Shown here: in pieces, positions 8,662-17,332 of the stretch
Numbering within the stretch: position 1 is the first letter of the stretch
Layout: each line of letters starts with the position of its first letter
Source: Bacteroidales bacterium
GTDB taxonomy: Bacteria; Bacteroidota; Bacteroidia; Bacteroidales; Muribaculaceae
NCBI GenBank assembly: GCA_019416425.1
Contig: DXXK01000026.1
Coordinates: 1 to 64,000, forward strand
DNA: 64,000 nt
Reading direction: 5' to 3'
Made by a program: the position numbers and the translations under genes
Notes under the pieces: model-generated
Told to the model about the DNA's origin: nothing
The model's input: only the letters and a program-made list of their open reading frames with translations
Database searches by the model: none

Positions 8662-8952
8662 GCCGCGACGGATGTATTCGCCGGCGCCGAGCTGCGTTAT
8701 GTACGCCCGGTCAAGTCCGCGTGCGGAGTCGTATGCCAGTTCGTCTACCGACACCTGATAGCGGAAGCGTGCGTTTTTGAGCAGTCTGTCGTTGCGGTTG
8801 GCGCGGCGCATGTCGTGCTCTCCCTGAAGGAGAAGGCGGAGGCCGTCGATTACGTTGAGCGAGGAGGCCTGACGGGTCTCCATCAGGTTCTGCCATGTCT
8901 GCGCCATGCCGGGCAGACGCATCTGTCTGAGTTCTGTGAGGATCTTTTCCAT
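8662..8952 (-). pseudogene. istB: IstB-like ATPase, N-terminal remnant
   Basis: Starting at the ATG of 8952, 97 residues (MEKILTELRQMRLPGMAQTW to GAGEYIRRG) match the N-terminal domain of IstB, the AAA+ helper of IS21 transposition. The homology ends just before the expected Walker A motif. The frame then runs without a stop into non-homologous sequence and into the GH30 gene, creating an artificial 870-residue ORF. The fragment is non-functional as an ATPase. Confidence 0.85.
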
Positions 8953-10141
8953 TGTATGGACATTGATTGATGTTATTATGCAAAGGCGGCTTTGCCGCGG
9001 ATGTTTGAGGGATGGCCGGAGGCGTCAGTTCATCGGCATCTTCGCGGAAGCCCTCGCATGGGCTTTTGATCAGTGCCTTTACGAATTTGTAGTGCAGGTT
9101 GCCGTGGCTTACGGCTATTGCGCATGCCTGGCGGAACAGCGCCGGATCGCTGTGGCGCTGGAGGCTGAAGAAGCCATGGACGGTGCGGAAGTAGAGCTGC
9201 TCGGGTTGTCCTCCCGCAAAGATGGACTCTATAATGGTCTTGAAGTCCGGACTGATTCTTTCGGCCCTGGCTATGAAGTATTCGGCGCTGTAGGCTCTAT
9301 ATTCCCTCGAGTTTGGCGGAAGGTGCTCCTCGACGTATGTATAGTCATTGCTGCGGTAGGAACGCATGTGGGTGGCGACACATTCGCCCGAGTGGTATAC
9401 GCGTACCTGTGTGGCGGTGAAGGTGACCTCGACCCGTTGCCCGATCCACAAGCTCGTCCATGGCTTCGTTTAGCTCCTCCAGAGAATGGAACACGCGGTT
9501 ACGCAAAGGCGCGTAGATGTGGCGGTAGGCCTTGTTGACGGCATCCTCGACAAGGGCTTTGTCCTTCTGTTTGCGCACCGTTGCCGGATGTGCCACGCAC
9601 ATATAATAGTGGATGGCAAGGTCGTTCATGCCTTCGGTCAGGTCCGGCTCGTATCGGTCGGATTTCTTCACGGACAATCTGAGATTGTCGGGCACAGGGA
9701 TTCTGGGCACCCCTCCGAAAAACTCCATGGCTTTCACCGTGGCCATAAGAAACTGCTCTATGCCCTGAGAGCGCACGCACGTTATAAAGGTCATGCCCGA
9801 GTAAAGCAGAACGGCCACATACGTCTCCACAAAGATCTCCTCGCCTGTAACCGTATCCATGTATGACAGACGGTCTCCGGCAAAGTCTATCAGCATCTTC
9901 TGCCCCGGCTGGTATAGGTCTTTGAGCAACGTCGACGGCGTGACAGCCTTGACATGCTGCGATATGTGATAACGGAACTGCGACTGCCAGTAGCCATTAG
10001 GTGGTCCCTGCGGTATTCCTCCCATAGCAGTTGCGAGGTGACGGGCGGCTTCTTCAGCTCCTGCTCCAGATACGGCAGAAGTTCCTTGAGGACCTCCATC
10101 CTGTCGTCGCAGTATGCCGGACTGCCGCCGTAGATAAGGAA
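8953..10141 (-). pseudogene. istA: IstA-like IS21 transposase, frameshifted and deleted
   Basis: Pieces of IstA occur in different frames. FLIYGGSPAYCDD through PYLEQELKKPP lies in one frame (about 10000-10141). The DDE core (LIDFAGD, PDNLRLSVKKSDRYEP, KDKALVEDAVN) lies in another (about 9455-9998). The barrel-like C-terminal part (WIGQRVEVTF onward) lies in a third from about 9450. Some tens of residues usually found between the DDE core and the C-terminal part appear deleted near 9450. The normal stop before istB is also lost. Confidence 0.85.
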
Positions 10142-10263
10142 GAAGTTTGAAATTTATCAATTACCCTACTTCACATAGAATAGTTGGCTTATGATTTATA
10201 TAATTTTTTAGTACATGACAATTATTGAAAATTATGCTGTTAAACATCTAATTCTGAAGTGAT

Positions 10264-10271
10264 TATATTTG
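10264..10271 (+). promoter_or_regulatory. Possible upstream -7 element in the pre-perR region
   Basis: TATATTTG matches TAnnTTTG, but lies 190 bases before the regulator gene and has no clear -33 partner. It could be an alternative upstream promoter or chance in an AT-rich region. The rest of the 318-base stretch 10142-10459 holds no gene; its right end is the perR promoter and operator. Confidence 0.3.
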
Positions 10272-10399
10272 CAAAAATCCCTGAAGTTTAGTAATTTAAA
10301 GGAAAAGTCTTTTCCGGAAAGACTACCTCGACGCATTCGCTGAATAGTTACTATATATTTGTCGTGTCCTTAAAAAATGTTAAAAATGGTGTATGGTCA

Positions 10400-10430
10400 T
10401 TGCATAGATGGTGTATTTGTTATAATTTTG
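10400..10430 (+). promoter_or_regulatory. Promoter of the Fur/PerR-family gene
   Basis: TTG at 10400-10402 is separated by 20 bases from TAATTTTG at 10423-10430, a consensus Bacteroidota promoter. Initiation is expected near 10436, giving a leader of about 24 bases. The downstream palindrome overlaps the -7 element. Confidence 0.75.
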
Positions 10431-10445
10431 TACTCGATACAAAAT
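10425..10445 (+). promoter_or_regulatory. Palindromic operator, probable PerR/Fur autoregulatory box
   Basis: ATTTTGTA (10425-10432) and TACAAAAT (10438-10445) form a perfect 8+8 inverted repeat with a 5-base spacer, covering the -7 element and the predicted start of transcription. Fur/PerR dimers bind AT-rich palindromes of this size, and repressor binding here would block initiation. Autoregulation of the downstream regulator and rubrerythrin is inferred. Confidence 0.65.
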
Positions 10446-10459
10446 AATAGTAGATTCAG

Positions 10460-10882
10460 ATGATGGACAGCAATCGACATAAACTTCATTCGGACCTTAC
10501 CGAGGCAGGGATACGTCCCTCGCTGCAGAGGCTGCTTATACTGGATTATATCAGATCCTGTGAAAGTCATCCCACAGCCGATGAAGTTTATTCCCATCTT
10601 GTAGCGGACAATCCGATACTGTCGCGCACGACTGTCTTCAACTGTCTGAAACTGTTTGTCGATAAAGGCCTTGTCAACGACATCGACATCTTGTCGGACT
10701 CCACGAGATACGATGACGCCAGCCGCACTCCACACGGTCACTTCATGTGCCGGAAGTGTCACAGGATATTCGACATGCCTCTTGACATGACAGCACTGAA
10801 GGTCAATGACGGTTTCGTATGCGACAATGTCAACGTATTCTTCAAGGGCTTGTGTCCGGAATGCGTCAAGCTGCATAACTGA
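10460..10882 (+). CDS. perR: Fur-family transcriptional regulator, PerR-like
   Basis: A 140-residue protein with a winged-helix N-terminal domain (about 1-85, including HPTADEVYSHLVADNPILSRTTVFNCLKLF) and a metal-binding C-terminal domain containing HGHFMCRKCHRIFD and CPEC, which form the structural CxxC...CxxC zinc site. Fur-family proteins sense metal or peroxide. The direct partner is rubrerythrin, 31 bases downstream, which points to a peroxide-responsive PerR rather than iron-uptake Fur. A palindrome overlapping its own promoter suggests autoregulation. Confidence 0.85.
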   Translation: MMDSNRHKLHSDLTEAGIRPSLQRLLILDYIRSCESHPTADEVYSHLVADNPILSRTTVFNCLKLFVDKGLVNDIDILSDSTRYDDASRTPHGHFMCRKCHRIFDMPLDMTALKVNDGFVCDNVNVFFKGLCPECVKLHN

Positions 10883-10913
10883 CATGCAATCACCAAATAA
10901 TAGATAAGCGAGA

Positions 10914-11456
10914 ATGAAAGATTTAAAAGGTACAAAAACCGAGAAGAACCTCCAGGAGGCCTTTGCCGGCGAATCGATGGCACGCAACAAGTATTCCTAC
11001 TTTGCGTCCAAGGCCCGCAAGGACGGCTATGAGCAGATTGCGGCCATATTCGAAGAGACCGCCCACAACGAGAAGGAGCACGCCAAGCTCTGGTACAAGC
11101 TTCTGAACGGAGGCGAGATCTCCGACACGATGGACAATCTGCGAGCCGCCGCCGAAGGCGAGAACTATGAGTGGACCGACATGTACGCCAAGATGGCCGA
11201 CGAGGCCGAGGAGGAGGGATTCCCCGAGATCGCCTTCCGTTTCCGTGCGGTAGCCGCCATCGAGAAGCACCACGAGGAGCGTTACCGCCGTCTGTTGCAG
11301 AACATCGAGGAGGGTATCGTGTTCTCGCGCGAAGGCGACACCGTATGGATTTGCCGTAACTGCGGCCACCTGCATATCGGCAAGAAGGCTCCGGAAGTTT
11401 GCCCCGTATGCCAGCACAAGCGCAGCTTCTTCGAGATAGAGGCCAGAAACTATTGA
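10914..11456 (+). CDS. rbr: Rubrerythrin
   Basis: Rubrerythrin reduces hydrogen peroxide in anaerobes. The 180-residue protein has a ferritin-like diiron domain (about 1-140) with the Glu/His ligands in ETAHNEKEHAKLW and IEKHHEERYRRLL, and a C-terminal rubredoxin-like domain with CRNCGHLHIG and CPVCQHKRSFFE forming the Fe(Cys)4 site. It follows the PerR-like gene and is probably co-transcribed and controlled by it. A strong terminator follows. Confidence 0.96.
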   Translation: MKDLKGTKTEKNLQEAFAGESMARNKYSYFASKARKDGYEQIAAIFEETAHNEKEHAKLWYKLLNGGEISDTMDNLRAAAEGENYEWTDMYAKMADEAEEEGFPEIAFRFRAVAAIEKHHEERYRRLLQNIEEGIVFSREGDTVWICRNCGHLHIGKKAPEVCPVCQHKRSFFEIEARNY

Positions 11457-11516
11457 TATCTGATTCCGGAGTCCCGCGGTCCGGAGCTGGGATTCCGTAT
11501 CACGAACATTGATCCT

Positions 11517-11551
11517 GAGGCTGTGTCGTCATGACACGGCCTCAATTTTTT
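11517..11551 (+). terminator. Rho-independent terminator after rubrerythrin
   Basis: GAGGCTGTGTC (11517-11527) pairs with GACACGGCCTC (11533-11543), 11 bp with one T-G wobble and a GTCAT loop. It is followed by AATTTTTT (to 11551). It closes the perR-rbr unit. Confidence 0.9.
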
Positions 11552-11601
11552 ACGGAGCCGTGGTTTATTCAGGAGCATTTTATAATATGGGGGAATTTTT
11601 G

Positions 11602-11609
11602 TAACTTTG
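11602..11609 (+). promoter_or_regulatory. -7 promoter element of prfB
   Basis: TAACTTTG matches the consensus 38 bases before the prfB ATG. No exact TTTG was found at -33; TTTA at 11578-11581 is nearest. Confidence 0.65.
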
Positions 11610-11646
11610 CAGAATAATTGAGACTTAGCAGACATAAGTATAGCAT

Positions 11647-12768
11647 ATGATAACCGGCGATCAGCTTAAGGACATAGAGAAGAGGGTTCAGGAACTGAAC
11701 CGTTACCTGGACATCGAGTCGAAGAAGATAGAGGTCGAGGAGGAGGAGTTGCGTACCCATGTGGCGGACTTCTGGGACGACCGCGAGAAGGCGGAGGCCC
11801 AGATGCGCAAGATCAAGGGCATCCACTTCTGGATAGACGCATACACCGCGCTTGAGAAGCAGGTGGATGAGCTGAAACTCTCCATGGACTTTCTGAAGGA
11901 GGGACTGGTGACCGAGGAGGAAATAGACGCCACCTACGAGAAGACTCTGGAGGAGGTCGAGAAACTGGAGCTCCGCAACATGCTTCGCCGCGAGGAGGAC
12001 AAGCTGGGCGTGGTGTTGAAGATCAACTCCGGCGCCGGGGGCACCGAGAGCCAGGACTGGGCGTCGATGCTGATGCGCATGTATCTGCGTTACGCCGAGC
12101 GTCATGGCTACAAGACCAGCATCGCTCAGCTGCTGGACGGCGACGAGGCCGGCATCAAGTCCGTCACCATCAATATCGAGGGCGATTACGCCTATGGATT
12201 CCTGAAGAGCGAGAACGGCGTGCACCGTCTGGTGCGGGTCAGCCCCTACAACGCTCAGGGCAAGCGCATGACGTCCTTCGCCTCCGTGTTCGTGACTCCG
12301 CTGGTTGACGACAGCATCGAGGTTGTCGTGGAGCCCGCCCGCGTGTCATGGGATACGTTCCGAAGCGGCGGCGCCGGCGGTCAGAACGTCAACAAGGTTG
12401 AGTCCGGCGTACGTCTGCGCTACCAGTACACCGACCCCTACACAGGCGAGGAGGAAGAGATCCTGATCGAGAACACCGAGACCCGCGACCAGCCCAAGAA
12501 CAAGGAGAACGCCATGCGCCAGCTGCGCTCCATCCTGTACGACAAGGAGCTGAAGCACCGGATGGAGGAGCAGGCCAAGGTTGAGGCCGGCAAGAAGAAG
12601 ATAGAGTGGGGATCGCAGATCCGCAGCTATGTCTTCGACGACCGCCGCGTCAAGGATCACCGCACCAACTTCCAGACCTCGGATGTCAACGCAGTGATGG
12701 ACGGCGGCATCGACGGTTTCATCAAGGCCTACCTGATGGAATTCGCCGCGACCGACGCCGAGAAATAA
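11647..12768 (+). CDS. prfB: Peptide chain release factor 2
   Basis: RF2 terminates translation at UGA and UAA. The 373-residue protein is encoded in one continuous frame. The GGQ catalytic motif is at 244-246 (SGGAGGQNVN), in the INSGAGGTESQDW to NVNKVESGVR core. The site of the programmed +1 frameshift found in many bacteria reads as a sense RYLD (L21 at 11707-11709), so no frameshift control exists. The codon-recognition tripeptide, normally SPF, is SPY at 199-201. A single promoter and flanking terminator suggest a monocistronic gene. Confidence 0.96.
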   Translation: MITGDQLKDIEKRVQELNRYLDIESKKIEVEEEELRTHVADFWDDREKAEAQMRKIKGIHFWIDAYTALEKQVDELKLSMDFLKEGLVTEEEIDATYEKTLEEVEKLELRNMLRREEDKLGVVLKINSGAGGTESQDWASMLMRMYLRYAERHGYKTSIAQLLDGDEAGIKSVTINIEGDYAYGFLKSENGVHRLVRVSPYNAQGKRMTSFASVFVTPLVDDSIEVVVEPARVSWDTFRSGGAGGQNVNKVESGVRLRYQYTDPYTGEEEEILIENTETRDQPKNKENAMRQLRSILYDKELKHRMEEQAKVEAGKKKIEWGSQIRSYVFDDRRVKDHRTNFQTSDVNAVMDGGIDGFIKAYLMEFAATDAEK

Positions 12769-12847
12769 AGGCAATCAACGGCAAGCATGCCTTGTTCTTC
12801 GGGTTCCGTTCCCCTGTCCGTGGTAAATCCATCTGCACCCTGGAATC

Positions 12848-12863
12848 CTTCCGTCTCCGGAAG
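12848..12863. other. Small hairpin between convergent prfB and cupin genes
   Basis: CTTCCG (12848-12853) pairs with CGGAAG (12858-12863) around TCTC. It lies between two convergent genes but has no T-run, so termination by it is uncertain. Confidence 0.35.
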
Positions 12864-12873
12864 TAGGAATCCG

Positions 12874-13206
12874 TTATGCGTTCTTGACTTTGATCAGCAG
12901 CAGTTTGGTATCGGCGTTTGCCACTACGCTGTGGGGAACGCCCTCGCCCATCAGCATGAATTCACCTGCTTTGATCACATGGGGCATATCAAGCATGGTT
13001 AGCTCCACCTCGCCTTCCTCCACGTATATCATGACGTCGGCCGGTGCCACATGGCGCGCCAGCACCTGATCCTTCTTGAACGCCAGCAGAGACACACCGC
13101 CGTTGCCATTCTCGAATATGTTCTTGAAATTCACCGCGCCGCCCTTGCATTCGGCCTGCGAAGCCAGGACGTGGACCTCGCCGAACTTATAATCAGTCTT
13201 CAACAT
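12874..13206 (-). CDS. Small cupin-domain protein
   Basis: A 110-residue single-domain cupin. The double-stranded beta-helix pattern is visible as ARHVAPADVMIYVEEGEVEL (motif 1, with a reduced metal-site set) and GEFMLMGEGVPHSVVANAD (motif 2, with a His). Such proteins are small-molecule binding or metal-dependent enzymes; the substrate cannot be deduced. It stands alone, convergent to prfB. Confidence 0.8.
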   Translation of the reverse strand: MLKTDYKFGEVHVLASQAECKGGAVNFKNIFENGNGGVSLLAFKKDQVLARHVAPADVMIYVEEGEVELTMLDMPHVIKAGEFMLMGEGVPHSVVANADTKLLLIKVKNA

Positions 13207-13243
13207 AGTGATAGTGTTTAAATAGTATACCTGTAATGACTGT

Positions 13244-13269
13244 CCTTGGAGACTCTTCCAGTCTCAAGG
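13244..13269. other. Imperfect hairpin between cupin and DUF3843-like genes
   Basis: CCTTGGAGACT (13244-13254) pairs with AGTCTCAAGG (13260-13269) with one bulged G. It lies in the 142-base gap after the DUF3843-like gene and may end its transcript, though no T-run follows. Confidence 0.35.
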
Positions 13270-13348
13270 AGGGTCTATTGGAATAACATTCCCGATTTCG
13301 TGTTGTTCAGCTTCTCCAGGAATTATTGCGCAGTGTCGAAGGTCAGTA

Positions 13349-15070
13349 TCAATCGTCGGGGTTTCCGTCGGGGTCGATTCTCGGGGCAGTGCCGTAAGGT
13401 GGGAGATTGCGGTAGAAACCTATCCAGAATGCCAGATAATCCTGTATGATTTGTCTTCCGACTGCCTTGCCTTGGGAAGCTCCTATGCAGGCTTCAGGCA
13501 GTAGGTTGTGTTTCTGGATATACGCAGCCACATCGTGTGGGATGGAATTATGGAAAACTAAATCCGAGAATGAATCCTTGGCTGCGGCACGCTTCCTGAA
13601 GAACCTGTTGCCTGGAATATCAAAGGCATATCCCATATCCGGCAATACGGCCAATCCCAGTTCCCGGCTGAGCATGACAATGAAATTCTTTGCATCCGGT
13701 GTTTCGTCTTTAGCATCAGTCCGAAAGCCAATTTTGTTCAGAATGGTACTGATGTTGGTTACGCAAACCACCTGTTGGCCGTTCATAATTGATATCCACT
13801 CCTGAGCCTGTTCGCTTTGACGTTCAAAAGAAATAAAGGACTGCTGATTTTCCCAGAGCGGCTTTAAATCAGGATTTCCTGTCAACATGCCGTTCAGCAT
13901 GTATTTCCCTTTATATTTTAAGAGATTGCACTGCGCGTATTGAATTTCCTCAGGTCTGAATCCTTTTGCGAAGGACGCTCGCTCCACTTCCAGTTTTATA
14001 TGATCCGCGGTCTCAAAGAAGATCTTACGGTTTTTCCTATCCCTTTCTATGGCATAAACCTGTTTGGGTAGTACCTCGATAGCCTCGATGTCTTCTGCCA
14101 CTGCGTCATATCCGAACTCGGAAGCTATGGCGGCGGCAAGAGTCTTGGCAGGACATCCCATCGGACTCATTGACCGTTGCCATGACTGGTATGAGATGAG
14201 CCCGTACATCACCGCTGTAACGTTGTTGTAATCGATTCGCTGGTCCCGGTATGCCGCCTGCTCAACTCCTTCCAGAATCGTATCCATAAACCCGGGCAGG
14301 TAGCTTAGCGGGTTGTTGAATACCAGCCATGTTGTGATTTCCCGGATCAAGACATAATCCTCCTTACGGAAGGCATGCTGCAGCCAGTTGGCCACACGTC
14401 TGGCCTCCGGAGCCTCTTCATACCGCGCATTCAGTTCATCGAAGACTCTGTCGGCTATCAATGCCCATCCCTCCGCAAGCGGAGAGAAAGTAGTATTCTG
14501 TTCTTCGCCGAGCTGGCATGCTGTCTTCCATATCAGGAAACGTATATCCTCGTCATTGATGTGGTCCGGCATATAGTCCTGATGCTCGCAATCGTAGAAC
14601 GGGAGCATATAGCCATATCGTTGTCTGCACACGCGACGCATGGCGCTGAACACCTTTGTGCCGCTGACTATATCCTCAAGATATGCCGCAAGCACTCGCC
14701 CCAGTTCACGAGGCAGGTCGTGCGGCGCGCTCGCAGGCAAGGTGAATTCTGAGATTATGTCGCAGATATCTGTGGCCAGAGCTGCATAATATGAGTCAGA
14801 CGCGCAAGTGAGATTGGAAGGATGTGTATCTTTCCATTCTTGAACTGTCACGGGGTCAATATCATATAAATCCTCGTCATCGTCAAGATATTCGTCATGG
14901 TTATCCTCCAACTCGTCATATCTGCGTATCGCTTCATCAAGAAGTCGATTGAATTCCTCCTTGCCAAGCTCTTTCTCCAATTTTTGTAATTCCTGTGCGA
15001 TATCTTCAATGTCATTGATATCGGGATCCGTATTATTCGATTTCCCGGCAAACGGATTCTTTCTTTTCAT
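13349..15070 (-). CDS. DUF3843-like hypothetical protein
   Basis: A 573-residue, probably cytoplasmic protein of unknown function. A charged N-terminal region with an acidic run (about 50-70, EDNHDEYLDDDEDLYDID) is followed by a segment (DSYYAALATDICDII...LAAYLEDIVSGTKVF, about 92-140) that resembles the Bacteroidetes DUF3843 family; this match is from memory. The rest is mainly helical, without catalytic motifs I can recognise. It is more AT-rich than the core genes and has its own promoter, fitting an accessory gene. Confidence 0.7.
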   Translation of the reverse strand: MKRKNPFAGKSNNTDPDINDIEDIAQELQKLEKELGKEEFNRLLDEAIRRYDELEDNHDEYLDDDEDLYDIDPVTVQEWKDTHPSNLTCASDSYYAALATDICDIISEFTLPASAPHDLPRELGRVLAAYLEDIVSGTKVFSAMRRVCRQRYGYMLPFYDCEHQDYMPDHINDEDIRFLIWKTACQLGEEQNTTFSPLAEGWALIADRVFDELNARYEEAPEARRVANWLQHAFRKEDYVLIREITTWLVFNNPLSYLPGFMDTILEGVEQAAYRDQRIDYNNVTAVMYGLISYQSWQRSMSPMGCPAKTLAAAIASEFGYDAVAEDIEAIEVLPKQVYAIERDRKNRKIFFETADHIKLEVERASFAKGFRPEEIQYAQCNLLKYKGKYMLNGMLTGNPDLKPLWENQQSFISFERQSEQAQEWISIMNGQQVVCVTNISTILNKIGFRTDAKDETPDAKNFIVMLSRELGLAVLPDMGYAFDIPGNRFFRKRAAAKDSFSDLVFHNSIPHDVAAYIQKHNLLPEACIGASQGKAVGRQIIQDYLAFWIGFYRNLPPYGTAPRIDPDGNPDD

Positions 15071-15095
15071 GGTTCCAGAAAGTGTTTGTTGATTG

Positions 15096-15126
15096 CAAAT
15101 TTATAAATAAAAACGAACTTATCAAA
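15096..15126 (-). promoter_or_regulatory. Promoter of the DUF3843-like gene
   Basis: On the minus strand, TTTG (15123-15126) is followed after 19 bases by TAAATTTG (15096-15103), an excellent consensus match. Transcription would start near 15090, 20 bases before the ATG. Confidence 0.8.
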
Positions 15127-15236
15127 ATATATGTTCGGTGTTGACAGTATGCAATCGGGATCGCTTGACGTTACGGCAAATCAAACAATGGAGATGAAAT
15201 GACGTTGTATATGGTAAAAACGTCTATATTGCCACT

Positions 15237-16517
15237 ATGTACGATCTGGTCATCATCATCGCACTGATTCTTCTGAACGGTATTTTCTCCATGTCGGAGG
15301 TAGCGTTGATTTCCGCACGCAAGTCAAAACTCACAACCGATGCCAGGAACGGCAACCGTAATGCCGCCACCGCCCTGGAGCTGCAGGGCGAGCCGGACCG
15401 TTTCCTGTCGACCATACAGATTGGAATCACGCTGATCGGTATCCTTACCGGTCTTTTCTCCGGAGCTACCATCGCTACGGATCTCGGCAATTATCTTGCA
15501 GGACTGGGAGTCGCGCCGCATCTGGCATTGAATCTTTCCCGAATCATTATAGTTACGTTGGTGACCTATCTATCGATTGTGGTAGGTGAGCTTGTGCCCA
15601 AACGCATAGGCATGGGTAAGGCCGACACCATTGCCAAAATAGTAGCCAAGCCTATGAAGCTACTGTCGGTGATCGCATATCCGATAGTATGGCTTCTGTC
15701 GGTCTCGACCTCAGGGTTGGTTAGGTTATTCCACATCGGCGACACTTCATCAAAAGTAACCGAGGAGGAGATAAAGTCATTGATTCAGGAGGGCGCCGAT
15801 TCAGGCGAGGTCAGAGAGGTGGAGCAGGACATCATGGAACGAGCCCTGGTGATGGGGGACAGCCGCATCGATGCCATCATGACGAGCCGCAAGGACGTTG
15901 TGTCGTTGACCATGGATATGGATGTGGAAAGCATCCGCAACGTGCTTGCCGGCGAGCTGCATTCTTCGTATCCGGTATTTGATTGCGACAATAAGGAGAT
16001 ATGCGGCGTGGTGTCGTTAAAACGGCTGATACTGACGCTCGGTACGTCGGACTTCAATATCGAGAGGGAGCTGACATCGGGATTGTGTCTGCCCGATACC
16101 ATGACTTTCTACGACGCGCTGGGGACCTTCAGGGATTCCAACGAGCACTCGGCACTGGTATATGATGAGTATGGCAATTTCCAGGGAATAGTTACTCTCA
16201 GGGACATTCTGGATGGACTGATTGGCAATATAACCCAGGACGGTGAGGGTCCGGCGATAGTGAAGCGTCCCGAGAAGGAGGAGTGGCTTGTGGACGGACA
16301 GTGTCCGGTCTACGATTTTCTGGAATATTTCGGCAGGGAGGATCTGTACAAGCCATCTATATACACAACGGTGGGCGGATTGATACTCGAGTCGATGCGG
16401 AAAGTCCCGAAGGAGGGAGACTATATCACATGGAACTGTTTCCGTCTGGAGGTGACGGACATGGATCGCGCCCGCATCGACAAGGTCGCCGTGGCGGTGG
16501 TGCCGTGCGAAACTTGA
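15237..16517 (+). CDS. CNNM/CBS-domain membrane protein of the CorC/HlyC type
   Basis: A 426-residue protein with an N-terminal CNNM transmembrane domain (about 1-190, three to four hydrophobic segments, including LILLNGIFSMSEVALISARKSKL), a pair of CBS domains (about 205-330, MTSRKDVVSL and DEYGNFQGIVTLRDILDGL) and a C-terminal CorC_HlyC transporter-associated domain (about 345-420). Members are linked to Mg/Co homeostasis. The name hemolysin is historical. A weak TATATTG element lies at 15225-15231 before the start. Confidence 0.92.
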   Translation: MYDLVIIIALILLNGIFSMSEVALISARKSKLTTDARNGNRNAATALELQGEPDRFLSTIQIGITLIGILTGLFSGATIATDLGNYLAGLGVAPHLALNLSRIIIVTLVTYLSIVVGELVPKRIGMGKADTIAKIVAKPMKLLSVIAYPIVWLLSVSTSGLVRLFHIGDTSSKVTEEEIKSLIQEGADSGEVREVEQDIMERALVMGDSRIDAIMTSRKDVVSLTMDMDVESIRNVLAGELHSSYPVFDCDNKEICGVVSLKRLILTLGTSDFNIERELTSGLCLPDTMTFYDALGTFRDSNEHSALVYDEYGNFQGIVTLRDILDGLIGNITQDGEGPAIVKRPEKEEWLVDGQCPVYDFLEYFGREDLYKPSIYTTVGGLILESMRKVPKEGDYITWNCFRLEVTDMDRARIDKVAVAVVPCET

Positions 16518-16604
16518 ATTGTGTTCATCTCGTAACAGTAGGGATGTTAAGTTATTGTAGTTTTATCAGATGCGCGGCGTTTTAATTATAAACATACTAT
16601 AGAT

Positions 16605-17234
16605 ATGAAGGTATTATTGGTAAGTGCCAGTCCGCGGATTGGCGGCAACACATTTACGGCACTCAGCGAGGCCGCGAAAGTATTGGAACAGGAGGGAATC
16701 GCGACCGAGCTTATCGAGATCGGTCCGAAGCCTATTCGTGGATGCATAGCGTGCCAATGGTGCAAGAGCCATCCCGAGGAGAAGCGTTGCGTGTTCAACG
16801 ATGACATCACCAACAGTATCTCGGCCAAGGCCGCGGATGCCGATGGATTCATTTTCGGCGCTCCGGTCTACTACGGCCAGCCGAACGGTTCGGCACTGTG
16901 TCTGATCCAGCGCATGCTCTACAGCAATGTGGAGTCCTTTATGTATAAACCGGTGGCGAATGTCTGCATCTGCCGTCGCGGCGGCGCCGACACATCGCTG
17001 CAGACCATGAACACGATGTTCGAGATGTGCAACATGCCCATAGTTACCTCGCAGTACTGGAACATTGCCTATGGCCGTGACATGGGTGAGGTGGCCCGTG
17101 ATGCGGAGGGTATGCAGACCATGCGTACGATGGCGCACAACATGGCCTGGATGCTCAAGAAGTTCCACGGCATCGCTACCACCGACACTCCCGAGCGCGA
17201 GCTGCCCTGGCAGCCCATGAACTTCATCCGCTGA
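16605..17234 (+). CDS. Flavodoxin-fold NAD(P)H-dependent oxidoreductase
   Basis: A 209-residue protein with the FMN-binding start MKVLLVSASPRIGGNTFTAL, then GCIACQWCK near residue 47 with the cysteines common to iron-sulfur-flavoprotein-like reductases, and the FGAPVYYGQPNG loop. This is a cytoplasmic FMN reductase family of uncertain substrate. A 10-bp stem-loop follows its stop. Confidence 0.88.
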   Translation: MKVLLVSASPRIGGNTFTALSEAAKVLEQEGIATELIEIGPKPIRGCIACQWCKSHPEEKRCVFNDDITNSISAKAADADGFIFGAPVYYGQPNGSALCLIQRMLYSNVESFMYKPVANVCICRRGGADTSLQTMNTMFEMCNMPIVTSQYWNIAYGRDMGEVARDAEGMQTMRTMAHNMAWMLKKFHGIATTDTPERELPWQPMNFIR

Positions 17235-17243
17235 AAACAGTCG

Positions 17244-17270
17244 TTGTTCGTGTAGTATCCACACGAACAA
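17244..17270 (+). terminator. Stem-loop after the flavodoxin gene
   Basis: TTGTTCGTGT (17244-17253) pairs perfectly with ACACGAACAA (17261-17270) around a 7-base loop. There is only a broken T-rich tail, so termination is probable but weaker than at other sites. Confidence 0.6.
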
Positions 17271-17278
17271 TGATATTA

Positions 17279-17310
17279 TTTGGAAGTGTGATATAAATGT
17301 ACTATCTTTG
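17279..17310 (+). promoter_or_regulatory. Consensus promoter of the toxin-antitoxin pair
   Basis: TTTG (17279-17282), 20 bases, then TATCTTTG (17303-17310). This near-ideal promoter covers the ATG at 17297, so translation must start at the ATG of 17333. Confidence 0.85.
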
Positions 17311-17332
17311 CGATACAACTAATACTACATTT

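Larger units (their letters stand above)
8662..10141 (-). mobile_element. Decayed IS21-family insertion sequence
   Basis: An istA-istB pair in the usual order, on the minus strand, with both ends lost. The istA N-terminus with its helix-turn-helix is missing beyond about 10141, istA carries frame breaks, and istB stops matching after its first 97 residues near 8662. No terminal inverted repeats were recognised. It cannot be autonomous. Confidence 0.85.
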
